Of a stretch of 8,230 nucleotides of DNA, positions 6,199-8,230 are shown piece after piece; the first letter of the stretch is position 1, and every line of letters starts with the position of its first letter. Where the stretch lies: positions 1 through 8,230 of the forward strand of contig JALSGW010000403.1 of NCBI GenBank assembly GCA_026982585.1, read 5' to 3'. The notes under the pieces are model-generated. The model was not told the origin of the DNA and made no database searches. It was given only the letters and a program-made list of their open reading frames with translations. This DNA is from Alphaproteobacteria bacterium (lineage in GTDB: Bacteria > Pseudomonadota > Alphaproteobacteria > Geminicoccales > Geminicoccaceae). Made by a program: the position numbers and the translations under genes.

Positions 6199-7605
6199 CT
6201 AGATGCCGAAGTAGAGCTGGTACTCGACCGGATGCGGGGTGCGGGCGACCTGTTCCAGCTCCCGTCTCTTGATGTCCACGTAGGCGGCGATCAGGTCCTG
6301 GGAAAACACCTCGCCCCGCAACAGGAACCCGCCGTCCGCCTCCAGGGCCGCGAGCGCCTCGTCCAACCGCGCGCAGGCCCGCGGCAGCTCGTCCACCTCC
6401 TCGGCCCGGAGGTCGTACAGATTGCGGTCCATGGCGTCGCCCGGCTCGAGCCGCCGTTCGATGCCGTCGAGCCCCGCCATCAAAAGGGCGGCGAAGGCCA
6501 GATAGGGGTTGCTCGCCGGATCCCCGAAGCGGATCTCGATGCGCTTGGACTGCGGGGTGGCGGCGAAGGGAATGCGGATCGCCGCCGAACGGTTGAAGGC
6601 GGCATAGGCCAGCAGCACCGGCTCCTCCGCCCCGGCCCGAAGGCGCCGGTAGCTGTTGGTGGTGGGGTTGGTGAAGGCGTTGAGGGCGCGGGCATGGGCC
6701 AGCACCCCGGCGATGAAGGCGAGACAAAGCGGGCTCAGATCGGCATAGGCCTGGCCCGCGAACAACGGCTTCTGATCCTTGTGGAGGGAGATGTTGATGG
6801 CCAGGCCGGATCCGGGCTCGTCGGCCAGCGGCTTGGGCATGAAGGTGGCGCTCTTGCCGTAGGACGCCGCCACCTGCTGGAGCACGTATTTGAGCAGCTG
6901 GACGCTGTCCGCCGCCTCCAGCAAGGGCCGCGGGGGCAGCGTGAACTCGCACTGGCCGAGACCGCGACCGTGACGGTGCTGGACCCGACCGAATCCCAGC
7001 CCCTTGAGGATGGAGGTGACCTCGGCGCGCAGATCCCGCAGATGATCGGCGGGCGGCAGGGCCAGATAGGCGTTCTCGGAAAGCGGCCGATGACCGGGGT
7101 TGCCGCCGGCGAAGCTCTGCGCCGCCGCCGGTCGGCCCTCGCTTCCCTGAAGCGCGAAACCGGCCCGCATCGGGCCCAGCTCCACCCGCACGTCGTCGAA
7201 CACAAAGGCGCTCAGCTCGACCCCCACCAGCACCGCCTCGGCGAGACCGAGATCGGCCAGATACTGGACCGCTCTGCGGGCCACGCTGCGCGGATCCCGC
7301 TCGTAACCCATGCCGGTGGCCGGCTCCGCCCCGTCGCACAACAGCACCAGGGTGGGCTGGGCGGCGAAGGGATCGGCGAAGGCGGTGGCGAGATCCGGCC
7401 GCAGCAGCAGATCGGCCTCGGTGATCTCGCGCCAGCCCGGCACCGACGAGCCGTCGATGAACAGCCCGTGGGTGAGGATGGTGGCATCCACGCTGGCGGC
7501 GTCGACCGCGGTGTGGCGCATGCGCCCGGACAGATCGGTGAAACGGAATTCCACAAGCCGATACCCGTCCCGGGCGATGCGCTCGATCAACGCTTCGGGT
7601 GTCAT
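6199..7605 (-). CDS. Glutamine-synthetase-like protein (GlnA/GSI homologue) with altered metal-binding residues
   Basis: A 468-residue protein collinear with type I glutamine synthetase (E. coli GlnA has 469). Conserved blocks include FRFTDLSGR (20-28), DGSSVPGW with the active-site Asp51 (51-58), YERDPRSVARRA (101-112), GGNPGHRP (167-174), ATFMPKP (253-259), FTNPTTNSYRRL (311-322), NRSAAIRIP (338-346), NPYLAFAALLMAGLDGIE (366-383) and NLYDL with the adenylylation-site Tyr397. Three classical metal ligands remain: E130, E220 and E357. The other three do not. Mature-enzyme E131 is Ser132 here, E212 falls on His212/Gly213 in a stretch one residue shorter, and H269 is Ala269 (neighbouring H271 is Asn271). 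Normal ATP-dependent Glu-plus-ammonia ligation is therefore doubtful. It may be a pseudoenzyme, a regulator or an enzyme with another substrate. The ATG has GGGAGG upstream. No glnB or ntr genes are adjacent. Confidence 0.88.
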   Translation of the reverse strand: MTPEALIERIARDGYRLVEFRFTDLSGRMRHTAVDAASVDATILTHGLFIDGSSVPGWREITEADLLLRPDLATAFADPFAAQPTLVLLCDGAEPATGMGYERDPRSVARRAVQYLADLGLAEAVLVGVELSAFVFDDVRVELGPMRAGFALQGSEGRPAAAQSFAGGNPGHRPLSENAYLALPPADHLRDLRAEVTSILKGLGFGRVQHRHGRGLGQCEFTLPPRPLLEAADSVQLLKYVLQQVAASYGKSATFMPKPLADEPGSGLAINISLHKDQKPLFAGQAYADLSPLCLAFIAGVLAHARALNAFTNPTTNSYRRLRAGAEEPVLLAYAAFNRSAAIRIPFAATPQSKRIEIRFGDPASNPYLAFAALLMAGLDGIERRLEPGDAMDRNLYDLRAEEVDELPRACARLDEALAALEADGGFLLRGEVFSQDLIAAYVDIKRRELEQVARTPHPVEYQLYFGI

Positions 7606-7631
7606 CCGCTCCCTCCCGAAGGGTGGATCGC

Positions 7632-7660
7632 CATTTAGGCGAGCTCCGCGCTAAGGCCAA
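7632..7660 (-). promoter_or_regulatory. Weak candidate promoter for the glutamine-synthetase-like gene
   Basis: On the minus strand TTGGCC (7655-7660) and TAAATG (7632-7637) are 17 bases apart, placing a start near 7625, about 20 bases before the ATG and upstream of the Shine-Dalgarno. Agreement with the vegetative consensus is partial (4/6 and 3/6). I found no convincing sigma-54 (GG-N10-GC) site for this gene on the minus strand. Confidence 0.25.
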
Positions 7661-7735
7661 GGCCCGAGCGGGGTTTTTACCCTTTCTTCATCCCGCCGCG
7701 GCACCATCGGCGCGGCTCAGCCGAGGACCCGGTCG

Positions 7736-8230
7736 ATGACCATCCCACCCGCCGTGCCCGGCGGAGCTCCGCTGCTGCAGCCCTCCGCGGACGGGCCGCT
7801 GCTGCGGCTCACCGTGGTGGCGAGGGAACCGGAGCGCCTGCTCCTCCAGCTCCTGGGCCGGCTGTACGCCGCCCCGCCGGTCTCTGAACTGCGTCCGGGC
7901 ACGGTCGTCATGGCACGGCTCGCGGCCCCGCCCGCTCCGCCGGCGGCCCCCGAGGTGCGGATCCAGCTCCGCCTCGCAGGCGGTATCCGCACACTCACCC
8001 TGCAGCCGCTCGACCCACCCCGCCCGCTCCGGCCGCCCGAGCGGCCGCCCCAAGGCGAACCGCCCAATCCGATCCGGTTCGTGACCCTCCGCTCCGACGG
8101 CCAACGGCTGCTCGCCGAACTGCTGCCCGCACCCTCCTCCAGCGCCGCCGCCCCGGCGGAGGCGGGCGAAGCCGTGCCGGCCGGCAACGACCGCGGCGAG
8201 GGCGCTCTCGGCGTGCCCGGAGAGAAAGCG
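7736..8230 (+). CDS. Unrecognised Pro/Leu-rich protein, N-terminal part (runs off window end)
   Basis: The first 165 codons of a gene that stays open to the last base of the window. The ATG at 7736 has GAGGA (7723-7727) 8 bases upstream, the frame is closed by a stop at 7652-7654, and third positions are strongly G/C, so it is very likely real. It starts MTIPPAVPGGAPLLQPSADG and has no signal peptide or membrane segment. A leucine-rich, probably beta/alpha stretch (21-60, including RLTVVAREPERLLLQLLGRL) is followed by PPAPPAAP, a hydrophobic VRIQLRLAGGIRTLTLQPL (74-92) and a proline-rich linker (93-112). Then comes IRFVTLRSDGQRLLAELL (113-130) and an Ala/Ser/Glu-rich low-complexity segment. 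Low-complexity linkers between small beta units are seen in flagellar hook-length (FliK-like) proteins, but this is only a weak impression. It is divergent from the glutamine-synthetase-like gene. Confidence 0.75.
   Translation, partial: MTIPPAVPGGAPLLQPSADGPLLRLTVVAREPERLLLQLLGRLYAAPPVSELRPGTVVMARLAAPPAPPAAPEVRIQLRLAGGIRTLTLQPLDPPRPLRPPERPPQGEPPNPIRFVTLRSDGQRLLAELLPAPSSSAAAPAEAGEAVPAGNDRGEGALGVPGEKA

Noticed and set aside
7659..7678. Terminator-like AAGGCCC/GGGTTTT stem with a T-run on the plus strand
   Set aside because: No plus-strand gene ends upstream of it. The stem relies on G·T pairs, and it lies in the shared promoter region of two divergent genes.
7699..7714. Sigma-54-like GG-N10-GC site (GGCAC...GC) upstream of 7736
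   Set aside because: Transcription would start near 7725, inside the Shine-Dalgarno of the gene, leaving an unusable leader. The TTGC half is also poorly matched.
7688..8187. Minus-strand open frames opposite the gene at 7736
   Set aside because: Their translations are Gly/Ser/Arg-rich with no ordered hydrophobic pattern. The plus frame has a good start, Shine-Dalgarno and G/C third positions.
1..8230. CRISPR arrays, tRNA/rRNA genes, insertion sequences, attachment sites
   Set aside because: No direct-repeat array, cloverleaf, transposase or flanking duplication was seen on either strand. Apart from small intergenic gaps, the window is filled by ordinary coding sequence.

Overview
The window is GC-rich, gene-dense bacterial DNA with strong G/C bias at third codon positions. 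It looks like an alphaproteobacterium, probably Rhodospirillales. The basis is the style of the D-glycerate/hydroxyacid dehydrogenase, the class-A Hsp20 with a ROSE-type leader and the small bacterial-SH3 exported protein. This placement rests on remembered family resemblance, not on a search.

Layout. Bases 37-4796 hold four minus-strand genes in transcription order: a D-2-hydroxyacid dehydrogenase (3810-4796), an enoyl-CoA hydratase (2978-3748), a CaiB/BaiF family III CoA-transferase (1767-2966) and an acyl-CoA synthetase (37-1680). Gaps are 61, 11 and 86 bases with no convincing terminator, so they probably form one operon for CoA-dependent degradation of an unidentified carboxylic acid. 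A 136-base intergenic region separates it from a divergent plus-strand gene (4933-5466) for a secreted double-SH3 protein. That gene's stop codon overlaps, tail to tail, the end of an unlisted 47-codon minus-strand ORF (5463-5606). This ORF is Trp/Cys-rich, carries a CPPC motif, and starts inside the stop codon of the hsp20 gene (ATGA overlap).

The hsp20 gene (5603-6076) has a readable heat-shock control region: a sigma-32-like promoter (6144-6171) and a leader whose last hairpin matches the ROSE RNA-thermometer pattern, including the G-G mismatch over the Shine-Dalgarno. Upstream of it, on the same strand, is a full-length glutamine-synthetase-like gene (6199-7605). Its protein aligns end to end with GlnA, but three of the six classical metal ligands are replaced, so it may be a pseudoenzyme or have changed function. 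Divergent from it, a plus-strand ORF (7736 to the window end) encodes the N-terminus of an unrecognised Pro/Leu-rich protein.

The most interesting items are the GlnA-like protein with an eroded metal site, the coupled CPPC microprotein after hsp20, and the sigma-32 plus ROSE double control. Long ORFs on the opposite strand of the metabolic genes are shadows caused by high GC content.
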